DNA from: a virus
Length of the DNA stretch: 22,702 bases
Strand: one strand, 5' to 3'
IMG/VR virus record: IMGVR_UViG_3300009181_000375
Coordinates: 1 to 22,702 of that record
Shown here: piece after piece, positions 6,981 to 16,500 of the stretch
Numbering within the stretch: position 1 is the stretch's first letter
Layout of the letters: the number at the start of each line of letters is the position of its first letter
Made by a program: the position numbers and the translations under genes
Notes under the pieces: model-generated
Told to the model about the DNA's origin: nothing
Database searches by the model: none
What the model saw: only the letters and a program-made list of their open reading frames with translations

Positions 6981-7259
6981 ATGCCTTATAAGAGCGTGAT
7001 TAGAAAAAAGATAGCTCTAGCGCCAACCAGTTTGGGCAAGACGCTGGGCAGTCATGCCGTGCGCACAGACTTTTCCGTGCTTCGCATTGCAAAGGCAACA
7101 GGCGCAACGCGCCAGACTATATACAACTGGTTTTTTGGCGGTGTTGTCGCGCCGTATTACCGCGATAAAGTTACTGAAATAGTCGATATCTTACGAGATT
7201 CACAAACCGCCGAATATGCATGGAGAACAATATGCTCTCGCTTCCACCTGAGAACTTGA
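6981..7259 (+). CDS. Helix-turn-helix DNA-binding protein
   Basis: A 92-residue basic protein with a Cro/CI-type helix-turn-helix at residues about 32-53: a first helix with Ile-Ala-Lys-Ala-Thr, a Gly turn, then a recognition helix with Thr-Arg-Gln-Thr-Ile-Tyr-Asn-Trp. The flanking Val-Ala-Pro-Tyr-Tyr and the following helix resemble the end of such domains. It has no partner repressor or divergent promoter here, so it may be a Cro-like or replication-control regulator rather than a lysogeny switch. The start has no clear Shine-Dalgarno and is preceded by a GC-rich stem-loop. The last 28 bases overlap the next small gene. Confidence 0.8.
   Translation: MPYKSVIRKKIALAPTSLGKTLGSHAVRTDFSVLRIAKATGATRQTIYNWFFGGVVAPYYRDKVTEIVDILRDSQTAEYAWRTICSRFHLRT
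7222..7225 (+). promoter_or_regulatory. Shine-Dalgarno site deciding the start of the small gene at 7232
   Basis: GGAG lies 6 bases before ATG 7232 and inside the preceding gene. The alternative ATG at 7220 overlaps this site and lacks one of its own. Confidence 0.55.
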
Positions 7260-7402
7260 CAGATGAGGAACTGATCCGCAATGCATACCACTATGTTCAC
7301 GAGGGACTGCCCCTACGCTGGCAGAAAGAAATCGTCCGTCGTTATACAGACCTGTACGAAATACACAATGCCCCCGGCGTAAGCCAATTAAGTAATACTT
7401 AA
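7232..7402 (+). CDS. Small hypothetical phage protein
   Basis: A 56-residue protein (60 if ATG 7220 is used). It begins with a Pro-rich stretch, then a Leu-Thr-Asp-Glu-Glu-Leu helix cap and a long amphipathic helix with Trp-Gln-Lys-Glu-Ile-Val-Arg-Arg-Tyr. I do not recognise a family with certainty. It is read in a different frame within the end of the regulator gene and lies 20 bases before the primase-helicase gene, so it is probably co-translated with both. Function unknown. Confidence 0.65.
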   Translation: MLSLPPENLTDEELIRNAYHYVHEGLPLRWQKEIVRRYTDLYEIHNAPGVSQLSNT

Positions 7403-7422
7403 CTCCACAACGAAGGGTTACT

Positions 7423-10341
7423 ATGACACCGCTGGAATTTATAGCGGCTGTGGTGCCGTCGGCGGGGGTATTGTGCGTCGCGGAACTAAGCTCAAAGAAA
7501 AAAGAACACGTATTCGTAGACAGTGTTAAAGACCTCGGCATACCCATAGCGCGTTTCATTGCAGAAAAACGGGACACCTACTTCGCTTTGGCAAGCTTCA
7601 CGGAAAGTGGTAATCGTACTGCGGCAAATGCGTTGTATATGAAGTCGTTGTTTGTTGACATCGACTGTGGCGGGGGTAGGCCGTATCTGACAAAGCAAGC
7701 AGCAGCAAACGCGTTAGATACGTTCTTGCAGGAAACGAAGTTTGGCACAATGGGCAATCCGTGGGTTGTTACATCAGGCGGGGGTCTGCACGTCTACTGG
7801 CCTTTCACTGAAGATGTACCCATCGCGCAGTGGCGCACTGTTGCTGAGAACTTCAAGCGGTTGTGCCGGAAGCATTCGCTCCATATCGACTTTACTGTAA
7901 CCGCCGATGCAGCGCGGGTGTTGCGTGTGCCTGACTCTTTCAACTGGAAGATCAAGGGCAAACCGCGCAAGGCTAAGCTTATGGTAAAGGGCGGCACCTT
8001 TGTGTTTGCAGATGTAGCAGCAGCGCTTAAAGTGCAGATTAACGGGGAAGCTGTAGCCGAACCGATATTTAATCCTGCGTCTATTCCCGGCATTCGCCCC
8101 AAACGCCAAACCCCATCGCAAATCAGGTTGATCGAGAACAGCATCACACGGTTCAAGACCATCATGCTGCGCACGGACGGAGGCTCTGGGTGCTTGCAGT
8201 TGCGCCACTATGTAGAGAACGCAGCGCAGGAGGGTATGGAACCCCTGTGGCGTGGGATGCTGTCGATAGCGCAAAAGTGCGTGGACGTTACCAAGGCGGC
8301 GAAGTGGCTGTCAGGGCTGCACCCATACGATGAAACCCGTATGGAACAGAAGCTACGCGAGATTAAGGGGCCATACTCCTGCGTCAAACTGGATGGCGAG
8401 AACCCCGGCTTGTGCGAGAAGTGCTCAAACTGGGGCAAGATCACCAACCCCCTTGCACTGGGGCGGGAGCTAGCAACAGATAACACCGCTAAAGAAATTA
8501 CTCTGCTGCCCGAGAGTAGCTCATCCGGTGAGCCAGTGCTTCCTAGCCAGATTAGGGTAACGCGCCCCACGCCACCACGCGGCTTCTCTTACGGTAAGAA
8601 CGGAGGCGTGTATCGTGAGATGGAAGTGGAAGACGAGAGCAAGAACATTATTAAGAAACAAGTTTTGGTATTACCGTATGATCTGTTTGTTGTAGACCTG
8701 CTGAACGTCAACAAAGAACATTACGTGTTCATGCTGGCTACGCGCCCTGAAGGGCCAGTGCAGATATCCCTCCAGCAGAAAGCCGTAGTCAGTAAAGACG
8801 ATACCGTTAAAGCGCTGGCAGCACAGAACATCGTGGCGGCGTATGGCTCTGGCAACGACAAGAACCTGTTTGATTACGTCAGGGCGTGTGTGGAGGCGGT
8901 ATCTTCCAGCAAGAACGCTATCAACGTGCCTAACAGCTATGGCTGGCAACCGGACGGCGGCTTTGTGGCGGGGGGCAAGATATTCATGCCCGACCAGACT
9001 GTTCGCCAGATACCCATGCCGGGGTTAGAGAACCTTACCCACGCCACCACACCAAAAGGAACGTTGGAGACATGGCGTAAGTATCCCGAGATGCTGATTG
9101 CGAAGGGGCTATACGACGTGCTGGCGATTGGCTGCGGGGTAGGGTTTGGCTCCCCGCTGATGGAGTTCACGGGGCTGGACGGCCTAACCTTCCACGCTGG
9201 CTCAACGGAGTCAGGCACCGGCAAGACTGTGGCGCTGGAGTTGGCGGCGTCTATCTGGGGACACCCTCGTGACTACCGCGTAGGCAAGAGCACCTCTGCG
9301 GTAGCCATGCAGCAACGGGCGGGGATGCTACGGAACCTGCCGCTGTTGAGCGATGAGATAACCAGTAAGAACAGGCGCGATGCGGAGTGGTTCCCTGAGT
9401 TCGTGTTTGACCTGTCTGAAGGCCGCGCTAAAGAGCGTATGGAGTCAGGGGCGAACAAGGAACGGCTGAATACCTCAGTCTGGTCGCTGATGGCGGTGCT
9501 GTCATCCAACACCCACATGATGGACTACCTGACCGGCGGGCGTAAGCACTCCTCTGAGGGCGAGATGCGCCGGATGCTGGAGTGGGTTACTAACGAGACG
9601 CTCTCGTGGGAGGTGCATGAGGTCGAGGTTATAAAGACCCTGCGCTACCACCACGGCACCGCTGGCGATGTTTACGCGCAATGGCTGACCCTCAACCGCA
9701 GCACGGCTATGGCGGTCTACCAGAGTGTTTACCAGCGCATCAGGGCTGAGTTCAAGATGACCAACGACGAGCGCTACTGGCATGCTGGCGTGGCGTGTTG
9801 TGTGGCGGGGTGCATCCTTGCGGGGTCAAAATACGCTAACGTGGTAGACCTCCCCATCCAGCAGATCATCATCAGCCTAAAAGTCATTGTAGAGAAAGCC
9901 CGTCAGACGGTTCGCTCCAACGTGCGCACGGCTGAAGATATCCTGAACGCCTACATCCGCGAGTTCTACGGCAAGTTCATCGTAGTCCGCGCTATTGACG
10001 GGGCGATACAGGCTACCTTTGGCGAGGCAGGAACGGTAGATGAATCCATTACACGCACCCAGATTTCAGGGCGGGTGGAACGGAACATAACTCCGGGCTA
10101 CGTAAACTTCTTTATAGAAGAAGGGTTACTGAAATCCTACTGTTCCAGCATGAGCTTCGGGTATGCCGACTTTCGTAAGCAGATGGAGAAGCTGCACCGC
10201 GTTGAATACGTTAAAAAGGATATGCTGTCTAAGACTAAAGGCCCACAGATGCGGGTCAATACAATAAAGATAAGCCGTCCTGAGTCACCCCTGCTTGAGC
10301 CTGATGCCGAAAAAGATACGGATATATTACCCGTGGAGTGA
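7423..10341 (+). CDS. Primase-helicase: AEP-type primase fused to DUF927-like helicase
   Basis: A 972-residue two-part replication protein. The N-terminal domain shows archaeo-eukaryotic primase motifs: D79 and D81 (Val-Asp-Ile-Asp), Ser-Gly-Gly-Gly-Leu-His with H123, and D156 followed by Ala-Ala-Arg-Val-Leu-Arg-Val-Pro (163-170). A Cys-rich patch around residues 322-337 may bind zinc. The second half matches phage DUF927-type ATPases: Walker A with K601 in Gly-Thr-Gly-Lys-Thr, followed by an Ala-Ala-Ser-Ile-Trp-Gly; Walker B with D644-E645 in Leu-Ser-Asp-Glu-Ile; and a Ser-Ser-Asn-Thr sensor near 691-694. It probably makes primers and unwinds the fork for the polymerase at 699-2684. The C-terminal 150 residues look like a small DNA-binding tail. 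It overlaps the next small gene. Confidence 0.9.
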   Translation: MTPLEFIAAVVPSAGVLCVAELSSKKKEHVFVDSVKDLGIPIARFIAEKRDTYFALASFTESGNRTAANALYMKSLFVDIDCGGGRPYLTKQAAANALDTFLQETKFGTMGNPWVVTSGGGLHVYWPFTEDVPIAQWRTVAENFKRLCRKHSLHIDFTVTADAARVLRVPDSFNWKIKGKPRKAKLMVKGGTFVFADVAAALKVQINGEAVAEPIFNPASIPGIRPKRQTPSQIRLIENSITRFKTIMLRTDGGSGCLQLRHYVENAAQEGMEPLWRGMLSIAQKCVDVTKAAKWLSGLHPYDETRMEQKLREIKGPYSCVKLDGENPGLCEKCSNWGKITNPLALGRELATDNTAKEITLLPESSSSGEPVLPSQIRVTRPTPPRGFSYGKNGGVYREMEVEDESKNIIKKQVLVLPYDLFVVDLLNVNKEHYVFMLATRPEGPVQISLQQKAVVSKDDTVKALAAQNIVAAYGSGNDKNLFDYVRACVEAVSSSKNAINVPNSYGWQPDGGFVAGGKIFMPDQTVRQIPMPGLENLTHATTPKGTLETWRKYPEMLIAKGLYDVLAIGCGVGFGSPLMEFTGLDGLTFHAGSTESGTGKTVALELAASIWGHPRDYRVGKSTSAVAMQQRAGMLRNLPLLSDEITSKNRRDAEWFPEFVFDLSEGRAKERMESGANKERLNTSVWSLMAVLSSNTHMMDYLTGGRKHSSEGEMRRMLEWVTNETLSWEVHEVEVIKTLRYHHGTAGDVYAQWLTLNRSTAMAVYQSVYQRIRAEFKMTNDERYWHAGVACCVAGCILAGSKYANVVDLPIQQIIISLKVIVEKARQTVRSNVRTAEDILNAYIREFYGKFIVVRAIDGAIQATFGEAGTVDESITRTQISGRVERNITPGYVNFFIEEGLLKSYCSSMSFGYADFRKQMEKLHRVEYVKKDMLSKTKGPQMRVNTIKISRPESPLLEPDAEKDTDILPVE

Positions 10342-10501
10342 AACCCCGGTAGGGGGTAGCTTCTTCGTGCCAACGCTGGATGTGTATGCAACGAAAGAGA
10401 CAGGGCTGAAGATAGCCCTGCATCTCCGCATCAAAGGTAAAGTAACCTTCGGTTTATACAACGGCAAGCACGGGGTGCTATTTACGCGGCTTTCCGTATG
10501 A
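10304..10501 (+). CDS. Small hypothetical phage protein, last gene of the left arm
   Basis: A 65-residue basic protein from ATG 10304 (an upstream TTG at 10295 is also possible). It starts inside the end of the primase-helicase gene (38-base overlap) and ends inside the end of the convergent giant gene (20-base overlap). It looks coding because of a pattern I have seen in small phage proteins: Tyr-Pro-Trp, then Gly-Gly-Ser-Phe-Phe-Val-Pro (often Gly-Asp-Ser-Phe-Phe-Val-Pro), a basic middle and Gly-Val-Leu-Phe-Thr-Arg near the end. It is predicted to be a small beta-rich protein. No function can be named. Confidence 0.65.
   Translation: MPKKIRIYYPWSETPVGGSFFVPTLDVYATKETGLKIALHLRIKGKVTFGLYNGKHGVLFTRLSV
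10401..10420. other. 7-base perfect stem-loop near the convergent gene ends
   Basis: CAGGGCT (10401-10407) pairs with AGCCCTG (10414-10420) across a 6-base loop, inside the last plus-strand gene and about 60 bases before the minus-strand stop. No T-run follows on either strand, so it is not a standard terminator; it may be chance, or part of a factor-dependent or bidirectional end signal. Confidence 0.3.
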
Positions 10502-13500
10502 TGTCGCGGTATAGCCTAGCCGTATCTATCTGCTCTTTGCGTAGCTGGTCTATGCGGTTGCGCTTTTCGCGGGGCGAAAGATCAGAAGCTTTAACTTCAG
10601 TTATGGCATCGGTTGATTGTTTCATATCTTTTTTAAAGTCACCGTAGCTAGTGCCAATCAAAACCCGTTGCATATTAGCGTTGAGATAAGCTTCGGCTTC
10701 AGTGGGATTACCATCCGCGTACATCTTGTTGTAGGTATTAACCGCCTGCTCACCGTCCTGCATCAACTCATAGGTGCGGTTGATGATACCGCCAGCGTCA
10801 TTGGGCTGGAACGCGCTACTAAAGAACGCAACTTGGGAAGCCTTTTTTTCAGCCTGTTGCACTTTAGGACTAGCAATAAACGCATCAGCCAACGACACCG
10901 CAGACAGCAACGTTTGCGCACCAACGCCTTTTATAAACTGATCCACTTTAACTGGCGATACCCCCGGAATGCCCATGCTGCCAAGCACCTTTGCCAGTTC
11001 AGTTGTTGTATCTTTATACCGTTGCGCAGGGTCAAGGGACTGCATACGCGCCGACTCAACATCAGCACCGGTAAACAAGTCTTTACCAGTTATGCTTTCA
11101 ACAACCGGCACAAGGAACTGCGGTATGCCCTTGCCGGAACCGCCCGGAATCGAGTTAATACCCAACTGCACCAACGCTTGAGCGATGGGCGCTACGTCGC
11201 CATCTCCAGCTACAGAATTGTAAATAGCTTCTGGTATGGCTTTAGCCAGTAAACCAAACTCAAACGGAATCGGTATCCTAAGCGGTTCATCAAACCCCGG
11301 AACACGCACAAACCAGTTGTTAAGTTTTTGCTCCGGTGTGGCGTTCTTGTAGGCTTCGTCGTCTTCCATCGCCATCGCATACATAATCGTAAACGCAGCC
11401 ATTGCCACAACCCGTTGCTTAAACTTTTCCTGAATCTTCAAGCGCTCGTTGTAAGGCATATTGCCCGTCATGGCTTTAACAAACACACTCAAACCTTGTA
11501 TCTGCGCATTAAAGAACGGATACAACGTATTGGCCCACTGCACCGAGGGGGATACACCGCGCCGATTAAAGTCTGTGATTTCATTGGCGGCTACCCACGC
11601 TTCCATCTCATTTAAACCCTGCTTGATGTAGCTGTTGTATGCAGACAAACGCACACCCACATCAGCCTCCATGCTCTTGGCTTCAGCATATGCAAGCATC
11701 CCTGTAATAGATTGCTTACCGCTTACAACGCTGCGAAGAATTGTAGACAACGCTTCTTTGCTGCCACCGGCAAGAACTTGTCCACCCAGCAGCCCTTGGC
11801 TTTCAAGCAGCGCGGCTTCACGACTTGTGCCAGTCAACGATTTATATATGTTTTTGAAAGGGTCTACTATAGGTATAAAGTTGGCACCACTGGTTCCCAG
11901 CGCAGAAAACGAATCTTTAACAACCTGCCGAAGCGGATACATTGGACTCAAAATAACAGCGCGGCGCAGGAACTGCGCAGGGAGGCCCATAAGTTCCAGC
12001 GCCTTGGGCATTGTAGTTTTAACGCCCTCCAGCCCCTTGACCAATAACGTCGGCGGGATACCTTCAAACATCGTATTGTTTGTATCTTTTACGCGAACCG
12101 CGATATCTTCGCCGTCTTTCCTAAAGCGAATAACATCAGCGCCTTTATACGTATCCGCAATCTTAAGGCTTTCTTTTTGTTCGCCAGTTTTTTTGTCTTT
12201 ATACTTACGCGTTTCAAGCATATCAAGTTTGCGTAGAGTATCCACAACACTACCCGTTGCGATGTTGCGCAGGGCCATGTCTGTCAACAAGTTTGTGTTC
12301 TGCACCGCGCTGGTAAAGATGTTACTGATCGCAGTGTCACCGCCCACCAAACTGTGCAAATGCGGTTGGTCTATCAAGTTTCCAACAATAATTGGGCTTG
12401 ATTCTCTACCCAAAATTAATTCAATTTCACCGCTTGGGTTTTCCCGATAGAACGGAATGTAGTCTTTGGTAGCGCGAAGAGCATCAGCTTTTTCTTTAGA
12501 AAGTGCCCCCGCTTGTTCGGCAAAATCAACCAGCCCTTTGTTGTAATCGTTGTATATGCCCCGCGCTTTTTCAAATGCCGTATTAATTCTGGGCATTGCC
12601 GCAATCTCGCGCTCAAACTGTTGCAGCTTGGCTTCGGTCAATACTTGATTGCCGTTTTTATCTTTACCAAAATTTAATTTAGCAACGCCAATTTTCTCGT
12701 TCTTAACCCGCTGCGCTGCTATATACATGGTAAACATATCGCCAGCATCTTTTTCAGCAAGACCCGATTCACCTATGGCTTTAAACACTTTAACAAGATT
12801 AGCGCCGTCCTTGTTCTTGGTTTCAACCATCCAATACTTGTTAGCACCAGTGCCTTTTTGTTTGTATTCAAGAGCGCCGTTTGCCGCAACCAACCGCGTG
12901 AAGTTCATTATCTTGTCACGCGCACTCAAGTCATAACGCACTTGGGACGCTTCCAAGTCTGTTATCTTTTTGCCAGCAACGCCTTTTTTAAGCGCCGCCC
13001 AAACGGGCGCATACCGGTCTACAAACTGGGTCATGCCAGCCAAACCCATTACGTTGCCGCGTATCTCGTCAATCTTAGACCTGTCCTGCGCCACTACCGT
13101 GTGCATCATAGCCCACGATTCCGCGCTCATACCTGCGGGGCGTGGGCCTTCCTTGCTTCTAAAAGCAATTGTGCCATCGGGAGATACATAAGCACCCAAC
13201 CGCCCCGCTGCCAAGTTGCGTGACGACTCACGGATCAGCGCTTGGATTTCTTTAGCGTCACGTTTCGCCATCTCAGACAGACCGGAGTTGCGGAAGTAAC
13301 TACGCACCGCAGCTATCATGTCCCGCACAAAAGTCTTAACCTTCTCGGTAAAGGTAGGCGCAACACGACGCCCCTCGGCAGCGTGGGCAATCATCTCGCG
13401 CACGATTGCCATCCGCACTTCCGGGTTCTGCAACGCATCTTTCGCTGCCAGCGCAGTCTCAACATCAGGGAACACGTTCAGCGCCGTAGCAACATCGGCT

Positions 13501-16500
13501 ACGTGCGCATCGCCTTGCTTAAACAACCGGTCAACCAGCGCTTGCATACGCTCTTTACCAAGCACGGTGTCCACGCCGTAGTGACCAATTAACTCGTGCG
13601 CGATGGTTTCTTCAAGATCGGCGATGGTCTTGTGTGCCTCGCCTATGATGACAACGGTGCCATCGGGCATTACCGCGCCTTTGGCAAAGTCCAGACCTTT
13701 ACGATACATAGCCGCCAAGAACTCGGGCGAAGCATCTTTCAGAGTAGGCGCGTAGACAAAGTTGATACCTTTTGGCAAGGCTTTCTTAACCCGCGCTGCC
13801 ACGTCCGCTGCGGCTTTAGCGTCAACACCACGGTCTTGTTCCGTGGCTTCGCGGTGTTCTGTCCTATCAAGGTTTGCGGCATTAGCATAATCAAGAAAAA
13901 TAGCGCGGTCTTCCCCTTCAATTCCATGTTGGTCTGCGTAAGCAACAGGATTTTTAAGGCGCTGTTTAAAGCTTTGTGGTTTAATTTTTTCAACATATGG
14001 AACTGTAGCGGGCGGCTTGCCGCGTTGCCTAGTTGTAGTGCTGGAAGGTTGATTGGCTAGTTTCTGCTTATCCTTTGTCTGCTGACTTAGTTTGTTGTCA
14101 TTGGTAGACTTACGCCCTTCATAATACGTAGCAATCCCCGCTTCGCGCTCAGAAGCCTGTCGCGCTGAAATGCTTACGACGGGAGCTACACGCGAGCTAA
14201 CATTATAACCAAACCTTTTAAGAGCAGCTTCAATACTGGCTATTTGCTTTGGCAAATTTTTAGCGTCTGAATCGGCGTCTTTAATAGCGCGTTTACGTTT
14301 GTTAAGACTACGACGCTCTTGCGTAAGTGCTTCTATAACATCTGCAACATTACGCGGTTGTAAAGGAGCGCGTTGTTTTGAAGCGCGTAGAAGCATACGT
14401 TGACGAATAGTAGGGTCTTTTTCTTGTGTAAATTGTGCTTCTCCCCGCAAGGCTTCTCCCCTTTGTTCGCCCACATATTGAACGTCTGCATCAGACGCAA
14501 GAGTTTTTTTACCAATTTCTTGTAGGCGTTCTTCTTTATTTTTTATCTTGTTAATGCGGTTATCAAGCTCCGCTATAGTTGTTTTTACACTTGCCCCGCC
14601 AAGGTCGTAAAGCAACGTCTCAGCTTGCGCCAATAGTTTTGTTTTCTCTAAGCGTTTACGGGCAAGTAGCTCTACCGCAACGTCCTCTCTTTGTCCTTTT
14701 GCGCTATCATCTGTTTGCGCAACGGCACTTTCCGCAGTCTTGGCTTTGCGCAAAGCCCTTTGCGCATTTGAAAGTTGTTTGGCAAGTCTTTTGCTGCTGG
14801 GGTTAGCTTCAACCCGTTCCTCTAGCTTTGCTACTGCATCTTGCAAACGGGACACAGCGCCAACAAGTTTAGGCTCAGACACAATCCCCGTTTTTTCAAG
14901 GTTTGTAACAACTTGTTGCTCTGATGTTGGTTTTCCTTTACGTTGTTTTTCTTCTTTAACGGCAAGTTTTTCAGCATTACGTTTTTGCAATTCAAGCTGT
15001 TCAGCCGTGGGCGGCGTGTTTTGTTTTTCCGCAAGTGCTTTTTTGTTACTGTCACGAACGGTTTTGTAAGCTCTACGAGCTTTTCTAAGCATAACTACAA
15101 TTTGTTTATTGCTAGGGTCTTCTACATTTAATTTAAGCAACCGCTCAACGCTGTTACGCAGCCCCTCTATTTTGCTTTTTTGTGCAGCATCTTTTTTAGT
15201 TTGTATTTTTTTAACTTCGTCTGGCCTATTTGAAACTATCAATAATCTAAGACGAGCTAACCCCTCCCGCGATATGCCTTTTTCTGCAACAGCTTGAGCT
15301 TTTCGTAAGATGGCGGTGATGGCTTCATTGTTTGTAAGCCCATCAGATACAACCTGCGCAATGCGTTCTTTAACGGTTTTAGTACCCTGCAAAGTCAAAC
15401 GCGCTGAGGATACAAGAGCGCCAACTGCATCAGATATGGTTTCAAAAGGAACTGTTTTAGTTTCTGGTGCAGGTGCAGCTTCAGATTTAACCGGGGTAGC
15501 CGCTGTGTCTGCGGCAACTTTTTCTACTTTAGGAACCTTGCTCTTAAACTCTTCAGCTTTAACGTATTGAGCACTGCCTGTCTTTTTAGGGAAACTCAGT
15601 TCGTAGGTGCCTCTACCAACGTCGCGGCGCAGTTTGGTTAACTCGCTGCGCAACGTGTCACCCATAGTCATGCCGCGCCGTAGCTCAAAGCCTTTGTCTT
15701 CAAACAAGCTTTGTCTAAGGGAAATGCCCGGCTTACGCTGTTGTTGCGCTTCTTCTTCAACAGGCTTACCAGACGCTTTAATCTGTTTATCAACAATGCG
15801 TTTGTCTAACGTAACCAAATCAGCGTTAAACGCGTTAAGCTGAGTTTGTAAAATTTGTAAAAGTTCTTGCGGAGTAGGTTCTGTGTTTCGTGCAAAAGCC
15901 TCTCGCAAATTTTTAAATCCGCTTATTTTTCGCAAACTTTGTTGCAGTTTTTTTGGTATGCCTTTGTTACGTTTTACATAATTTGATAATGTTGCTACTC
16001 GGCTTGTTAGTTTTGTTATTTCGCTAGCTAGTTGCACACGAGTAAGCCCGTTAATTTTTTCCTCTGCAAATTTTAAAGACCCTGTTTTTTTATTGGGGGC
16101 ATTTTCTTCAGGCAACCGCACTGCCGCGCTCAACGGAGCATTATCAATGAGCTTGGAAAACTGTTTGTCCAGTTTGTTTACAACCGCATCAATCTCAGCT
16201 TGAGTAAGGGCGGGTGATCCAAATTCTTTACGCCGCGCTTTGGCCTCCCGCACAACCGCATCAAGCATATCGCGCTTAATCTTATGGGCTTGAGCTTGCA
16301 AACTTTCTACATCAGCTTCTTCATTTCGGCCTTTACGCAACGAGTCAATAGCATTGGCAAGGTCAAACAAGTGCTGCTCACGTTCTTTAGCCGCCGAGTC
16401 AGCTTCCTGCCGAGCTTGTAACGGGCTAGTTGTTTTTTCTTGTTTCGGTGCTGCTTTAGCCGCATCAACAAGGCGCTGCAAAATACGAGACTTGGCTTCC

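Noticed and set aside
6981-7402. A lysogeny switch
   Set aside because: A single small HTH gene without a divergent partner, operator set or integrase does not support it.
10343-10357. ACCCC/GGGGT stem just after the primase-helicase stop as a terminator
   Set aside because: Only five pairs, no T-run, and it lies inside the next coding frame.
11635-12450. Plus-strand open frame of about 271 codons
   Set aside because: Antisense to the conserved-looking C-terminal third of the giant protein, with no motif and no ribosome site pattern.
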